Notes under the pieces: generated by a model
Told to the model about the DNA's origin: nothing
The model's database searches: none
Seen by the model: the letters and a program-made list of their open reading frames with translations, nothing else
In this document: in pieces, positions 7,250 to 15,273 of the stretch
Layout: each line of letters opens with the position of its first letter
How positions within the stretch are numbered: position 1 is the first letter of the stretch
Position numbers and translations under genes: made by a program
Assembly: GCA_964432595.1 (NCBI GenBank)
Contig: CAYSOF010000019.1
Location: forward strand, 62,001 to 126,000
Length of the DNA stretch: 64,000 bases
Source: DASYLJ01 sp964432595
GTDB lineage: Bacteria; Desulfobacterota; Binatia; DP-6
Direction of reading: 5' to 3'

Positions 7250-8725
7250 ATGCGATCTGCAGGCGGCATGCTTTCTGCTTTGAGTGCCGGCATGCGCACC
7301 GGCCGCCCAACGTCCCGTGACCGATCCACCACGCGAGTCGAGCAGCGGACGCTCGACCGCACGGCCGTCGACGCGACGGCCGCCGAGGCACGCGAGAACA
7401 CACACGCGGTCCTGCGACTCGTCGACGCTCTCGCGCGTGCCTCGACGGCCGACGAGGTGCTGGCCGCCGCGCTCGGCGCCGTGCGGTCCGCATTCGGGTG
7501 GGCCTACGGCTCCTACTGGCGCCTCGACCCGAACGCCCGCGCTCTTCGCTTCGCGCTCGAGTCGGGCGCCGTCACGGAGGAATTCCGGGTCGTCACCCGC
7601 GAGGCCCGCTTCGCGGAAGGCGAAGGCCTCTCCGGCCGTGCCTGGCAGAGCCGCGACCTCTACTTCGTGCAGGACCTCGGCGAGATGCGCGACTGCTGCC
7701 GCGCGCCCGTCGCGCAGCGCGCCGGCGTCCGGTCGGGCGTGTGCTTCCCGATCGTCGTCGACGGCGCGGTCCGCGGCACCATGGACTTCTTCGCGCTCGA
7801 CGTGCTGCAGCCGTCCGAGGAGCGGCTCGACGTGCTGCGCAGCATCGGCAAGCTGGTCTCGTCCGCCATCGAGCGCCAGGAGCGCATGGACGCCGCGACG
7901 CGGATGACCGCGCAGGTGCGCGCGGTGATGGAGAAGCTGTCCGAGAGCGCGCGCGGCGTCGCGTCGGCCGGCGACGAGCTGCGCGCCGCCAGCCAGCAGA
8001 TGCGCACGAATGCCGACGAGACGTCCGAGCAGGCGACGGCCGTCTCGTCGACGGCGAATCAGGTGAGCGTGAACGTGTCGACGGTCGCCACCGGCACCGA
8101 GGAGCTCGCGTCGAGCATCCGCGAGATCGCGGAGAGCGCGAGCAACGCGGCGCGCGTCGCGACGACGGCCGTGCAGGTCGTCGATCAGACCAACACCACC
8201 GTGGCCGCGCTCAGCGAGAGCAGCGCGCAGATCGGCAAGGTGGTGAAGATGATCACGGCCATCGCCCAGCAGACGAACCTGCTGGCGCTGAACGCCACGA
8301 TCGAAGCGGCACGTGCCGGCGAGGCGGGCAAGGGATTCGCCGTCGTCGCGAACGAGGTGAAGGAGCTCGCCAAGGAGACCGCGAAGGCGACCGAGGAGAT
8401 CGAGCACAAGATCGACGCGATCCAGGCCGACACGCGCGGCGCCGTCGAGGCGATGGCGCAGGTGAGCGGCATCATCCACTCGATCAGCGACCTCCAGAAC
8501 ACGATCGCCAGCGCGGTCGAAGAGCAGACCGCCACCACGAACGAGATCGGTCGCCACGTCGCCGAGGCGGCGCGCGGCGCGTCGAGCATTGCCGAGAACA
8601 TCACCACCGTCGCGCACGCGGCGAAGAGCACGACGGCCGGCGCGGAAGCCGTGGAGCGCGCGGCCGGCAACCTGGCGCAGATGGGCGCCACCCTCGAACA
8701 GCTCGTCTCGGAGGCAACGCTGTAG
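7250..8725 (+). CDS. Soluble methyl-accepting chemotaxis protein, GAF-MCP (paralogue lacking PAS)
   Basis: About 491 residues from the ATG at 7250; the ATG at 7292 aligns better with the start of the upstream paralogue and is an alternative. Residues about 55-205 form a GAF domain nearly identical in key segments to that of the 5240 gene (AFGWAYGSYWRLDP, DLGEMRDCCRAPVAQRAGVRS). The next segment goes straight into the MCP signalling helix: the roughly 115-residue PAS block present in the neighbour is missing. The tip IAQQTNLLALNATIEAARAG lies near 337-356. No membrane helices. The pair is a tandem duplication with domain loss or gain. Confidence 0.88.
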   Translation: MRSAGGMLSALSAGMRTGRPTSRDRSTTRVEQRTLDRTAVDATAAEARENTHAVLRLVDALARASTADEVLAAALGAVRSAFGWAYGSYWRLDPNARALRFALESGAVTEEFRVVTREARFAEGEGLSGRAWQSRDLYFVQDLGEMRDCCRAPVAQRAGVRSGVCFPIVVDGAVRGTMDFFALDVLQPSEERLDVLRSIGKLVSSAIERQERMDAATRMTAQVRAVMEKLSESARGVASAGDELRAASQQMRTNADETSEQATAVSSTANQVSVNVSTVATGTEELASSIREIAESASNAARVATTAVQVVDQTNTTVAALSESSAQIGKVVKMITAIAQQTNLLALNATIEAARAGEAGKGFAVVANEVKELAKETAKATEEIEHKIDAIQADTRGAVEAMAQVSGIIHSISDLQNTIASAVEEQTATTNEIGRHVAEAARGASSIAENITTVAHAAKSTTAGAEAVERAAGNLAQMGATLEQLVSEATL

Positions 8726-8738
8726 GCCTCCGTCCCGA

Positions 8739-8776
8739 GGCGCCGCCGGTCTGACTGGCCTCGGGCCGGCGGCGCC
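8739..8776. terminator. Bidirectional hairpin between convergent genes
   Basis: Perfect 11-bp arms GGCGCCGCCGG (8739-8749) and CCGGCGGCGCC (8766-8776) around a 16-base loop, in the 62-bp gap between the converging chemoreceptor and cyclase-family genes. No U-run follows. Confidence 0.6.
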
Positions 8777-8787
8777 ACCCGCTTCGT

Positions 8788-9708
8788 CTACTTGACGGCG
8801 AGCGGATTGATCGGCGACCCGACGCCGCCCGTCACGCGGAGCGGCGGCGCGCTGAAGAGGAACGTCCAGACGCCGTCCGTCGCGCAGTCGTCGGCCAGCG
8901 CGTCGAGGTCGAACATCTCGCCGAGCGTCAGCCCCATGTCGCGGATGCAGAGCATGTGCAGCGGCAGCATCAGCGCCGGATCTTCGAGCGGGTAGACCTC
9001 GACCATGTTCGTGTCCGTCGCCACGGCCGCCACCTCGCGTGCGTGCAGCCATTCCGCGCACGCCGTGCCGAGCCCCGGCATCTGCCGCATGTAGGCGATG
9101 CGATCGCCGTCGACGGTGAAGCAGCGCATGTGACCCGTGCGGATCAGGAGGACGTCGCCCGACTCGACGCGCACGCCCTGCCGCTGCTCCGCGGCTTCGA
9201 GGTCCGCCGGCCCGATCGCGAGCCCAGGCGCCAGGCGCTCGACGCCATGGCTGCGCGCGACGTCCAGCAGCACGCCGCGCGACACGACGCCCGCCGCCAT
9301 CTTGTCGATGCCGTTCTTGCCCGCGCCCGCCGCCGTCAACGTCGCGACCGAGTGCCCGTTGTAGAGCTGCCCGCCGTAATGGACGTGGGCGAGGCTGTCC
9401 CACTGCGTCGCGCACTGGAGCGGCATCATGATCACGTCGTCGGCATACCGTGCCCCGTCCGGATCGGCGCTCATCGGGTTGTTCGTCGACGTCATCAGGT
9501 GGACGGGATTGATGCGGCCCGCCTGGCCGAACTGCGGCCCTTCGTTGCCGAAGGTCAGCGACAGGCTGAAGACGACGCCGCGCCGCACGCACGTCGCCGC
9601 GCGCTGGATCACCGCGGGCGTGACGAAATTCATCGTCCCGCGCTCGTCGTCGGCGCCCCAGCGTCCCCAGTTCGACACCCGGCGTGCGATCGCGCCGAGC
9701 TTCTCCAT
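8788..9708 (-). CDS. Cyclase-family metal-dependent hydrolase (kynurenine formamidase fold)
   Basis: The protein has 306 residues from the ATG at 9708 (MEKLGAIARRVSNWGRWGADDERGT). Matches to the cyclase family (PF04199) include the substrate and metal segment DSLAHVHYGGQLYNG, where the family has H-x-G-T-H-x-D-x-P, the motif DVLLIRTGHM and the later acidic DTNMVEVYPLEDPALMLPLHMLC. The usual second metal His in HxGTHxDxP is altered here (HVHYGG), typical of the long-form family seen next to LLM oxidoreductases. It starts 8 bases after the LLM gene stop and is probably translated from the same mRNA. Likely a ring or lactone hydrolase of unknown substrate. Confidence 0.75.
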   Translation of the reverse strand: MEKLGAIARRVSNWGRWGADDERGTMNFVTPAVIQRAATCVRRGVVFSLSLTFGNEGPQFGQAGRINPVHLMTSTNNPMSADPDGARYADDVIMMPLQCATQWDSLAHVHYGGQLYNGHSVATLTAAGAGKNGIDKMAAGVVSRGVLLDVARSHGVERLAPGLAIGPADLEAAEQRQGVRVESGDVLLIRTGHMRCFTVDGDRIAYMRQMPGLGTACAEWLHAREVAAVATDTNMVEVYPLEDPALMLPLHMLCIRDMGLTLGEMFDLDALADDCATDGVWTFLFSAPPLRVTGGVGSPINPLAVK

Positions 9709-9716
9709 GCCGGGGC

Positions 9717-10715
9717 TCACGCGTTGGCCTCGGCGAGGACGCGCATCGCGTTCGCGTCCGTCGTCCCCGCGAGGATCGTCGTGACGGGGCTCGCCTTCCA
9801 CGCCTGCAACCGATCCTTGATGCGGGCCGGCGAGCCGACCAGCGAGATCTCGTCGGCGAATTCGTCGGGGACCGCCGCCGCCGCCTCGTCGCGGCGGCCC
9901 GCGAAGAAGAGGTCCTGGATCTTGTCGACCGCGTCGCCGTACCCCATGCGCCGCACGAGGTTGGCGTGGAAGTTCTGCTTCTTGGCGCCCATCCCGCCGA
10001 TGTAGAACGCGAGCATGTACTTCACGGGGACGAGCGCCGCCTCGAGGTCGTCGTTCACGTTCACCGTGACGGGGCACGCGATCTCGAAGCCCTTCGGCGC
10101 CCCCTGCAGCGAGTCGGCGTACACCTCGGGCCGGTACGGCGAGTAGTACAGCGGCAGCCAGCCCTCACAGAGCTCCGTCGCCATCGCGATGTTCTTCGGG
10201 CCCTCGGCGGCGAGGAAGAACGGGATGTGGTCGCGGAGCGGCCGCGTGATGAGCTTGAGCGGCTTGCCGAGCCCCGAGCCGCCGCGCAGGGGCAGCTGGT
10301 AGTGCTCGCCCTCGAACGTGAGCGGCCCCTCGCGACGCAGCATCTGCCGCATCAGCGTGAGGAACTCGCGCATGCGCGCCATCGGCTTCGGGAACGGCTG
10401 CCCGTACCACCCCTCGACGACCTGCGGTCCGGAGACGCCGAAGCCGAGGATCAGCCGGCCGTGCGACAGGTGGTCGAGCGTCATGGCCGTCATCGCGACG
10501 CACGCGGGCGTGCGCGCGGAGATCTGGATGATGCTGGTGCCGAGCTTGATCTTCTTCGTGTTCGCGCCGATCCACGCGAGCGGCGAGATCGCGTCGGAGC
10601 CGTAGGCCTCCGCGGTCCACACCGAGTCGTAGCCGAGGCGCTCCGCCTCGATCGCCATCGGCGTCGGATCCGACGGGCCGAACATCCAGTAACCGACCAT
10701 GAGGCCGAGCTTCAT
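9717..10715 (-). CDS. LLM-class F420/flavin-dependent oxidoreductase
   Basis: The protein has 332 residues from the ATG at 10715, preceded by AAGGAG. TIM-barrel luciferase-like features: N-terminal MKLGLMVGYW, EAERLGYDSVWTAEAYGSDA, KIKLGTSIIQISARTPACVAM and LSHGRLILGFGVSGPQVVEGWYG, as in methylene-tetrahydromethanopterin-reductase-like F420 enzymes. The C-terminus contains the family-wide VGSPARIKDRLQAWKA segment. Expected reaction: F420H2- or FMN-linked reduction or oxidation of an unidentified substrate. It is the first gene of a two-gene operon with the cyclase-family hydrolase, divergent from an SDR. Confidence 0.85.
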   Translation of the reverse strand: MKLGLMVGYWMFGPSDPTPMAIEAERLGYDSVWTAEAYGSDAISPLAWIGANTKKIKLGTSIIQISARTPACVAMTAMTLDHLSHGRLILGFGVSGPQVVEGWYGQPFPKPMARMREFLTLMRQMLRREGPLTFEGEHYQLPLRGGSGLGKPLKLITRPLRDHIPFFLAAEGPKNIAMATELCEGWLPLYYSPYRPEVYADSLQGAPKGFEIACPVTVNVNDDLEAALVPVKYMLAFYIGGMGAKKQNFHANLVRRMGYGDAVDKIQDLFFAGRRDEAAAAVPDEFADEISLVGSPARIKDRLQAWKASPVTTILAGTTDANAMRVLAEANA

Positions 10716-10739
10716 TCGTGAGGGTCTCCTTCGGCGCTT

Positions 10740-10769
10740 CTCGTAGCGTGGCCGATTCGCTACTGGCAA
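10740..10769 (-). promoter_or_regulatory. Candidate promoter of the LLM-hydrolase operon
   Basis: On the minus strand TTGCCA (10769-10764), an 18-base spacer and TACGAG (10745-10740), 24 bases upstream of the ATG at 10715 with the Shine-Dalgarno in between. Confidence 0.4.
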
Positions 10770-10798
10770 GTCTCACACCCCGATTGGAGGACGTGCAC

Positions 10799-11500
10799 AT
10801 GGCGAACGACGTCTGCGTTGTCACCGGAGTGGGACCAGGCACGGGCGCGGCGCTGGTCCGACGATTCGCCGCGAGCGGCCATCGCGTGGCGATGCTCGCG
10901 CGCTCCACGGAGACGCTCGGCAAGCTCGAAGCGGAGGTGCCGTCGGCACGGGGCTTCGCGTGCGACGTCGGCGATCAGGGGTCGGTCCGCGAGGCGTTCG
11001 CGCAGATCCGGACCGAGCTCGGCACGCCGACGGTGCTGCTGCACAACGCGGGCAGCGGCGTCTTCAGCAACGTCATGGACACGCCGCCCGACCTGTTCGA
11101 GGCCGCCTGGCGCGTGAACGCGCTCGGGCTGCTGCTCTGCACGCACGCCGTCGTTCCGGGCATGCTCGAGACGGGACGCGGCACGATCGTCGTCACCGGC
11201 GCGACGGCGTCGCTCCGCGGTGGCGCGAACTTCGCGGCATTCGCGTCGGCGAAGGCGGCGCAGCGCAACCTCGCGCAGTCGATGGCGCGCAGCCTCGGAC
11301 CGCGCGGCATCCACGTCGCCTACGTCATCGTCGACGGCGTGATCGACATCCCGAACACGCGCGCGATGCTACCCGACCGTCCCGACGACTTCTTCCTTCG
11401 CGCGGACGCGATCGCGGAGACGGTGCACCACCTGGCGCACCAGGACCGCAGCGCGTGGACGTTCGAGCTCGACGTGCGGCCGTTCCAGGAGAAGTGGTGA
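10799..11500 (+). CDS. Atypical short-chain dehydrogenase (FxxxK active site)
   Basis: The protein has 233 residues; start ATG 10799 with GGAGG nine bases upstream. The Rossmann glycine motif is VTGVGPGTGAALVRRF. The NAG motif is present (LLHNAGSGVFSN) and so is the catalytic Ser region (IVVTGATASLRGG). The usual Tyr of YxxxK is Phe in NFAAFASAKAAQRNLAQ. With that Tyr missing, classical ketone/alcohol chemistry is doubtful. A subgroup of SDRs with FxxxK is known and is poorly characterised. The segment GIHVAYVIVDGVI is also typical of that subgroup. The 3' end nearly abuts the convergent TPR gene. Confidence 0.8.
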   Translation: MANDVCVVTGVGPGTGAALVRRFAASGHRVAMLARSTETLGKLEAEVPSARGFACDVGDQGSVREAFAQIRTELGTPTVLLHNAGSGVFSNVMDTPPDLFEAAWRVNALGLLLCTHAVVPGMLETGRGTIVVTGATASLRGGANFAAFASAKAAQRNLAQSMARSLGPRGIHVAYVIVDGVIDIPNTRAMLPDRPDDFFLRADAIAETVHHLAHQDRSAWTFELDVRPFQEKW

Positions 11501-11507
11501 CGCGGCG

Positions 11508-12071
11508 TCAGGCGCCGAGCGCGCGGCCGAGGTCGTCGAGCCCGTCGAAGGCCGGCGCCTCGGCGCACAGCACGTCGTACTCGCGCCGCGCGGCCTCGGC
11601 CTGCCCGAGCCGCAGGTAGACCGCCCCCAGCGCGAAGCGGACGGCATGCTGCGCCGGCTGCCGGCCGACGAATCCCGCGAGCCGCTCCGCGAGCGCATCC
11701 CAGCGCTCGAGCGCCGATCCGGCGCGCAGCAGCCAGTGCAGCGCTTCCGCGTCGTCGACGTGCTCGCGAGCGACCGCGTCGAACAGGTCCCAGGCCCGCT
11801 CCGCCTCCCCCAGGCCGAGCGCGGCCATGCCGCTGCCGAGCCGGGCGCGGCGGGTGTCGGCACCGCAGGTGGCCGCGGTCTCGAACGCGGCGCGGGCCGT
11901 CTGCGGATCGCGCTGCTGCAGCGCCACCACGCCGCGCAGCAGCCAGGCCGCACCGTCACCGGGATCGCGGGCGAGCAGCACCTCGACCGCACGGCCCGCA
12001 TCGTCGACACGGCCGGCTTCGAGCGCGGCGCGGGCCGCGGCGTGCTCCGGAGGAAGATCGAGGGTCTGCAT
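11508..12071 (-). CDS. Tetratricopeptide-repeat protein
   Basis: The protein has 187 residues, ATG at 12071 (MQTLDLPPEHAAARAALEAG). At least four 34-residue TPR units can be read: EAGRVDDAGRAVEVLLARDP, GVVALQQRDPQTARAAFETA, GMAALGLGEAERAWDLFDAV and GAVYLRLGQAEAARREYDVL, each with the A/G-x(3)-A spacing. No signal peptide. It is probably a protein-interaction scaffold. Divergent from the haem-oxygenase-like gene at 12204. Confidence 0.75.
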   Translation of the reverse strand: MQTLDLPPEHAAARAALEAGRVDDAGRAVEVLLARDPGDGAAWLLRGVVALQQRDPQTARAAFETAATCGADTRRARLGSGMAALGLGEAERAWDLFDAVAREHVDDAEALHWLLRAGSALERWDALAERLAGFVGRQPAQHAVRFALGAVYLRLGQAEAARREYDVLCAEAPAFDGLDDLGRALGA

Positions 12072-12167
12072 GCGGTCCCGGCCATGCAAGGACGTGCCAG
12101 CCGTAAACGCCGTATGGACGTGGTCCCCGCGCGGCAACTTCCGCCGCGTGCGGCAGCAAGTGCCGCC

Positions 12168-12197
12168 TTGCGCGCGTTCGCGTGCATCTGTTACCGA
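12168..12197 (+). promoter_or_regulatory. Candidate leaderless promoter of the tandem haem-oxygenase-like gene
   Basis: TTGCGC (12168-12173), 18-base spacer, TACCGA (12192-12197), then six bases to the ATG at 12204. No Shine-Dalgarno. Transcription would start at or next to the start codon. Confidence 0.4.
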
Positions 12198-12203
12198 GCC
12201 GCC

Positions 12204-13841
12204 ATGGCGATCTCCGTCAGAGAGCGGGCGCTGATGCCGCCCGTCCCGAACGCGAGCGACTTCCTCGAGCTGTACGCGTTCGAGCGACCGGCGCCCGCGC
12301 TGCCGCTCGACGCCTTCGTCGAGGAGCTGAAGGGCATGGTGCGGCGGCACGAGGTCGCAGCGCCGCTGGCCAACGCGCTTCGTCACGGCGACGCCTCGCG
12401 GGACGCGATGCGTCGCTGGATCAAGGACTACTGGCAGTTCGTCCGTCTCGACGCGCAAGGCACCGCGGCGAGCGTCGCGCGCTGCAAACGACGCGGCCTC
12501 TTCATCACCCTCTCGCAGCTCGTGAACCGGAAGACCGGCTTCCACCAGGTGACGCGCCCGCCGCTCGAGCTGTTCCTGCGCTTCGCCGCGGCGTTCGACC
12601 TTTCGCTCGACGACCTCGAGGCGCACTACGCGTGCCCCGAGACGATGCAGGCCACGTACACGCGGCTGCACTTCCAGTTCTCGAGCCTCGAGGAAGGCTT
12701 CGTCGTGAGCGCGCTCGCGGGCGAAGGCGCGCTGCTCGACGTGCAGCGCGACGAACGCCCGTGGCTCTGCCAGCGCGGCATGGCCGAGTACATGAAGCGC
12801 GCCTGGCAGCTCGACGACGACGCAGTCGCGTACTGGCGCGCCTACGAGGATTTCCGCGGCTTCGTGACCGAGCCGGTGTGGGACATCGTCCGGGAGCTCG
12901 CCGTCGACGGATCGCAGCAGCAGCTGATCCGCACGACGCTGCATCACTGGCTGTTGATCTACGCGAACATGCGCCGGGCGTGGAACGAGATCGTCACCGG
13001 GACGTACGCCCTGCCCGACGTCGTGTGGCCGCCGCCCGGCGTCGTCGTCCAGGCGGGCGCCGAGCAGACGCACGAGGAGATGGAGGACGAGCTCGGCCAG
13101 TTCTGTCTCGGGCTGACGCGTCCGACCGAGACCGCGTTCGGCCTGCTGCTCTCCGGCAAGGCGTCGCTGGACGCCGCGAAAGAGCTGGTGCGCGACTTCA
13201 TCCACCTCGACGCCACCCGCAACATCGCGGGCCAGCTGTCGCGCCAGACGACGCCGCGCGCGATGAAGGCGATCGCGCAGGCGTTCGCGACCGAGTCGGG
13301 TGGCTATCTGACGCGCAACCACATGGAGATCTGGGCCGATTTCGCGGAGCAGGCGCTCGGCATCACGCGCGAGGAGCTGTTCCGCTGGACGCCGCCGACG
13401 GAGACGATCGCGAGCAGCTACGTGACGTCGTGGTTCCTCGTCCACTGCCCCGCCGAAGAGGCGATCGCGGCGTTCCATCTCGGCCCGCCGACGCGCGTGA
13501 AGCAGCAGATGGGCAAGCGCGCGCTCGGGCTCGGCCAGGGCGGCGTCGCGGGCGAGGGGCTCATCGAGGCGCGCTCGGTGACGCCGCAAGGCCACCCGCT
13601 CGCGGCGGCGTTCGAGCGGCTCGGCATCCAGCCCGACCTCGCCGACTACTTCTTCCGGCTCCATCGGGAGATCGAGCCGTTCGAGCAGGACGAGGGCTGG
13701 GAGTATGTCGCCGAGGTGGTTCGTACGGGCCCGCAGCGCCAGGCGTTCAAGCGGGCATACATCGCCAAGATCCTCTCGGAGCGGCGCAAGGACGAGGGAC
13801 TGCTACGCCGCATGAAGCGGCTGTCGGGGATCGACGCGTGA
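12204..13841 (+). CDS. Tandem TenA/PqqC/haem-oxygenase-like (HDO-type) protein
   Basis: The protein has 545 residues and appears to contain two copies of an all-helical haem-oxygenase-like fold (about 20-270 and 290-530). Copy 1 has RRHEVAAPLANALRHGDAS, MRRWIKDYWQFVRLDAQGT and LHHWLLIYANM, as in PqqC/TenA. Its expected metal Glu/His region (NRKTGFHQVTRPPLELFLRF) lacks the ligands. Copy 2 keeps ESGGYLTRNHMEIWADFAE, which supplies Glu and His, and FFRLHREIEPFEQDEG, where the family H-x3-D-x2-H reads H-x3-E-x2-E. One catalytic and one degenerate structural half is therefore plausible. Family members are di-iron oxygenases or lyases of small acids and amino acids. Function here is unknown. The 3' end overlaps a small lipoprotein gene by four bases. 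Confidence 0.55.
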   Translation: MAISVRERALMPPVPNASDFLELYAFERPAPALPLDAFVEELKGMVRRHEVAAPLANALRHGDASRDAMRRWIKDYWQFVRLDAQGTAASVARCKRRGLFITLSQLVNRKTGFHQVTRPPLELFLRFAAAFDLSLDDLEAHYACPETMQATYTRLHFQFSSLEEGFVVSALAGEGALLDVQRDERPWLCQRGMAEYMKRAWQLDDDAVAYWRAYEDFRGFVTEPVWDIVRELAVDGSQQQLIRTTLHHWLLIYANMRRAWNEIVTGTYALPDVVWPPPGVVVQAGAEQTHEEMEDELGQFCLGLTRPTETAFGLLLSGKASLDAAKELVRDFIHLDATRNIAGQLSRQTTPRAMKAIAQAFATESGGYLTRNHMEIWADFAEQALGITREELFRWTPPTETIASSYVTSWFLVHCPAEEAIAAFHLGPPTRVKQQMGKRALGLGQGGVAGEGLIEARSVTPQGHPLAAAFERLGIQPDLADYFFRLHREIEPFEQDEGWEYVAEVVRTGPQRQAFKRAYIAKILSERRKDEGLLRRMKRLSGIDA

Positions 13842-14047
13842 AGCCGGCCATCGCGATGCTGCCGCTGCTCGTCGCGCTCGCCGGCTGCGGCGGCGGTGGC
13901 GCCGCCGAGCTGCTCGAGACGGCCCGGCTCGAGGAAGTCCAGAACAACCCGGCGCACGCGAAGCAGCTCTACCAGCAGATCGTCGATCAGTACCCCGGCA
14001 CGCCCCAGGCCGAGACCGCCGCCGCCCGTCTGCGCGAGCTTCCCTGA
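13838..14047 (+). CDS. Small TPR-like lipoprotein
   Basis: The protein has 69 residues from a GTG that overlaps the preceding stop (GTGA). The signal MLPLLVALAGC is a lipobox (LAGC), so the mature protein would start at Cys about position 17. The rest, ARLEEVQNNPAHAKQLYQQI plus VDQYPGTPQAETAAARL, is one YfiO/YbgF-like TPR unit. Translational coupling with the large upstream protein suggests a shared role. Too short for most gene callers. Confidence 0.65.
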   Translation: MKPAIAMLPLLVALAGCGGGGAAELLETARLEEVQNNPAHAKQLYQQIVDQYPGTPQAETAAARLRELP

Positions 14048-14053
14048 GCCCCG

Positions 14054-14083
14054 TTGACCCCGTGTCGCGGACGGTGCTACGGC
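14054..14083 (+). promoter_or_regulatory. Candidate promoter of the SRPBCC lipoprotein gene
   Basis: TTGACC (14054-14059), 18-base spacer, TACGGC (14078-14083), followed by a leader of about 30 bases with GGAGGG. Confidence 0.45.
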
Positions 14084-14121
14084 CGCGACAGGTGGGCTGA
14101 CTGCTACCGGAGGGAACGCGT

Positions 14122-14694
14122 ATGGGTCGTGCGACGTCTTCTCTGCTGGGGATGGTGCTCGTGGTGGCCGGCTGCGGCGAGGGCAAGGTCGACTGGACCG
14201 AGCCCGAGAACCTGCTGCTGCGCGAGAAGGTCACCGATCGCGACACGTTCGTCGAGCTCGACTACTGGTCGATCCTCGATACGCCCTGCCAGCCGGTCTA
14301 CGACGCGCTGGCCGACGTCGATCACTACGAGGATTTCATCCCCGGGATCGACAGCACGGCACTGGTCGCCGAGTCCCCGAACTCGAAGACGATCCAGATC
14401 GCGCAGCGTGTGATCGGTCGGCAGACGAACGCGAAGGTGGAGTGGACGTTCGACGAGCCGCGCCATCGGATCGAGTTCAAGACGCTGTCCAGCGATCTCT
14501 CGTACAACGACGGCTACTACGCGCTCGAGGAGTCGCCCGACGGGAAGCGCTGCCTCGTCAAGACGATGTTCCTCGTGAAGTCGGGCAAGGGCGTCTCGCT
14601 GAACGCCCTCGGGCAGGCGACGCGCGAGTCGTTCCTCACCGCCGCGCGCGGCGTCCGCAAGCGCGCCGGGACCACCGCGACCGCGAAGCAGTGA
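14122..14694 (+). CDS. SRPBCC/START-like lipoprotein (coenzyme Q-binding type)
   Basis: The protein has 190 residues with a strong GGAGGG ribosome site. Residues 1-18 (MGRATSSLLGMVLVVAGC) are a lipoprotein signal, and the mature N-terminus is CGEGKVDW. Residues about 45-180 read as a Bet v1/SRPBCC hydrophobic cavity domain: CQPVYDALADVDHYEDFIPG at the start, followed by strands such as NAKVEWTFDEPRHRIEFKTL, and a final long helix LNALGQATRESFLTAARGVRK. Such proteins bind hydrophobic ligands such as ubiquinone or lipids. A lipid-anchored version suggests transfer at the envelope. The next gene is also exported and on the same strand. Confidence 0.7.
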   Translation: MGRATSSLLGMVLVVAGCGEGKVDWTEPENLLLREKVTDRDTFVELDYWSILDTPCQPVYDALADVDHYEDFIPGIDSTALVAESPNSKTIQIAQRVIGRQTNAKVEWTFDEPRHRIEFKTLSSDLSYNDGYYALEESPDGKRCLVKTMFLVKSGKGVSLNALGQATRESFLTAARGVRKRAGTTATAKQ

Positions 14695-14729
14695 GTGGCG
14701 GGCGCACGGGGTTTGTGCCAGGAGGAGGC

Positions 14730-15230
14730 GTGCGCACCGTCACGCTGCTCCTTCTGCTCGCCATCGTCTCGCCCGCGTTCGCCGCCGACGACGACCCCGC
14801 AAAAGCCAAGGCCGATCGCGAGGCCCGCTTCACGGCCATGAAGACCGAGGCCGAGCCGTACAAGCAGTTCGGCGACCAGGTCATCGACATGCTCGCGGAC
14901 GGCGACGCCAAGAACGTCAAGGCGCGCATGAGCCCGAGCGCGGTCCGGCGCAACGGCGAGGCGAAGCTGGACGAGTTCGTCGATACGAAGCTGATCCCGT
15001 ACTTCGCGAAGTTCGACAAGGTGGACGATGAGCTCACCGTCGTCGCACGCACCGAAGACGACAAGGGGAACAAGGGCTTCGTCATCCAGTACGTCTTCTT
15101 CGACACGGACAAGGCGCGTCGCCCGCTGGTCATGTACGTGCTGCGCGAGAACGAGCAGTACGTCATCGCCAACATCGTGCCGGGACGATCGATCGAGGAA
15201 GCATCGCGCCTGCGCCCGCAGCCGCAATAA
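14730..15230 (+). CDS. Secreted protein of unknown function
   Basis: The protein has 166 residues from a GTG at 14730 with AGGAGGAGG just upstream. The signal peptide VRTVTLLLLLAIVSPAFAAD has an AFA cleavage site. The mature part is charged, with helix then beta (YKQFGDQVIDMLADGDAKNVK; KLIPYFAKFDKVDDELTVVA; GFVIQYVFFDTDKARRPLVM). The shape resembles small NTF2-like periplasmic domains such as DUF3887/DUF4019, but I cannot assign it. It is the last gene before the palindrome-controlled operon. Confidence 0.6.
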   Translation: MRTVTLLLLLAIVSPAFAADDDPAKAKADREARFTAMKTEAEPYKQFGDQVIDMLADGDAKNVKARMSPSAVRRNGEAKLDEFVDTKLIPYFAKFDKVDDELTVVARTEDDKGNKGFVIQYVFFDTDKARRPLVMYVLRENEQYVIANIVPGRSIEEASRLRPQPQ

Positions 15231-15234
15231 CGGC

Positions 15235-15264
15235 TTGACAAACAGTCGTTTGGTGCACTACCCA
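15235..15264 (+). promoter_or_regulatory. Promoter with CAAAC-N4-GTTTG operator, leaderless
   Basis: TTGACA (15235-15240), 18-base spacer, TACCCA (15259-15264), nine bases to the ATG at 15274. The palindrome CAAAC-AGTC-GTTTG (15239-15252) overlaps the end of the -35 box and fills the spacer. A bound repressor would block RNA polymerase. Same arrangement at 45353 and 48736; related one at 28310. Confidence 0.65.
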
Positions 15265-15273
15265 GCCAGGCCT

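Noticed and set aside
5186..9592. Very long open frame on the minus strand through the chemoreceptors (over 1400 codons)
   Set aside because: High-GC antisense artefact: Arg/Gly/His/Leu-rich, no ribosome site or domain; the + strand has clear MCP genes.
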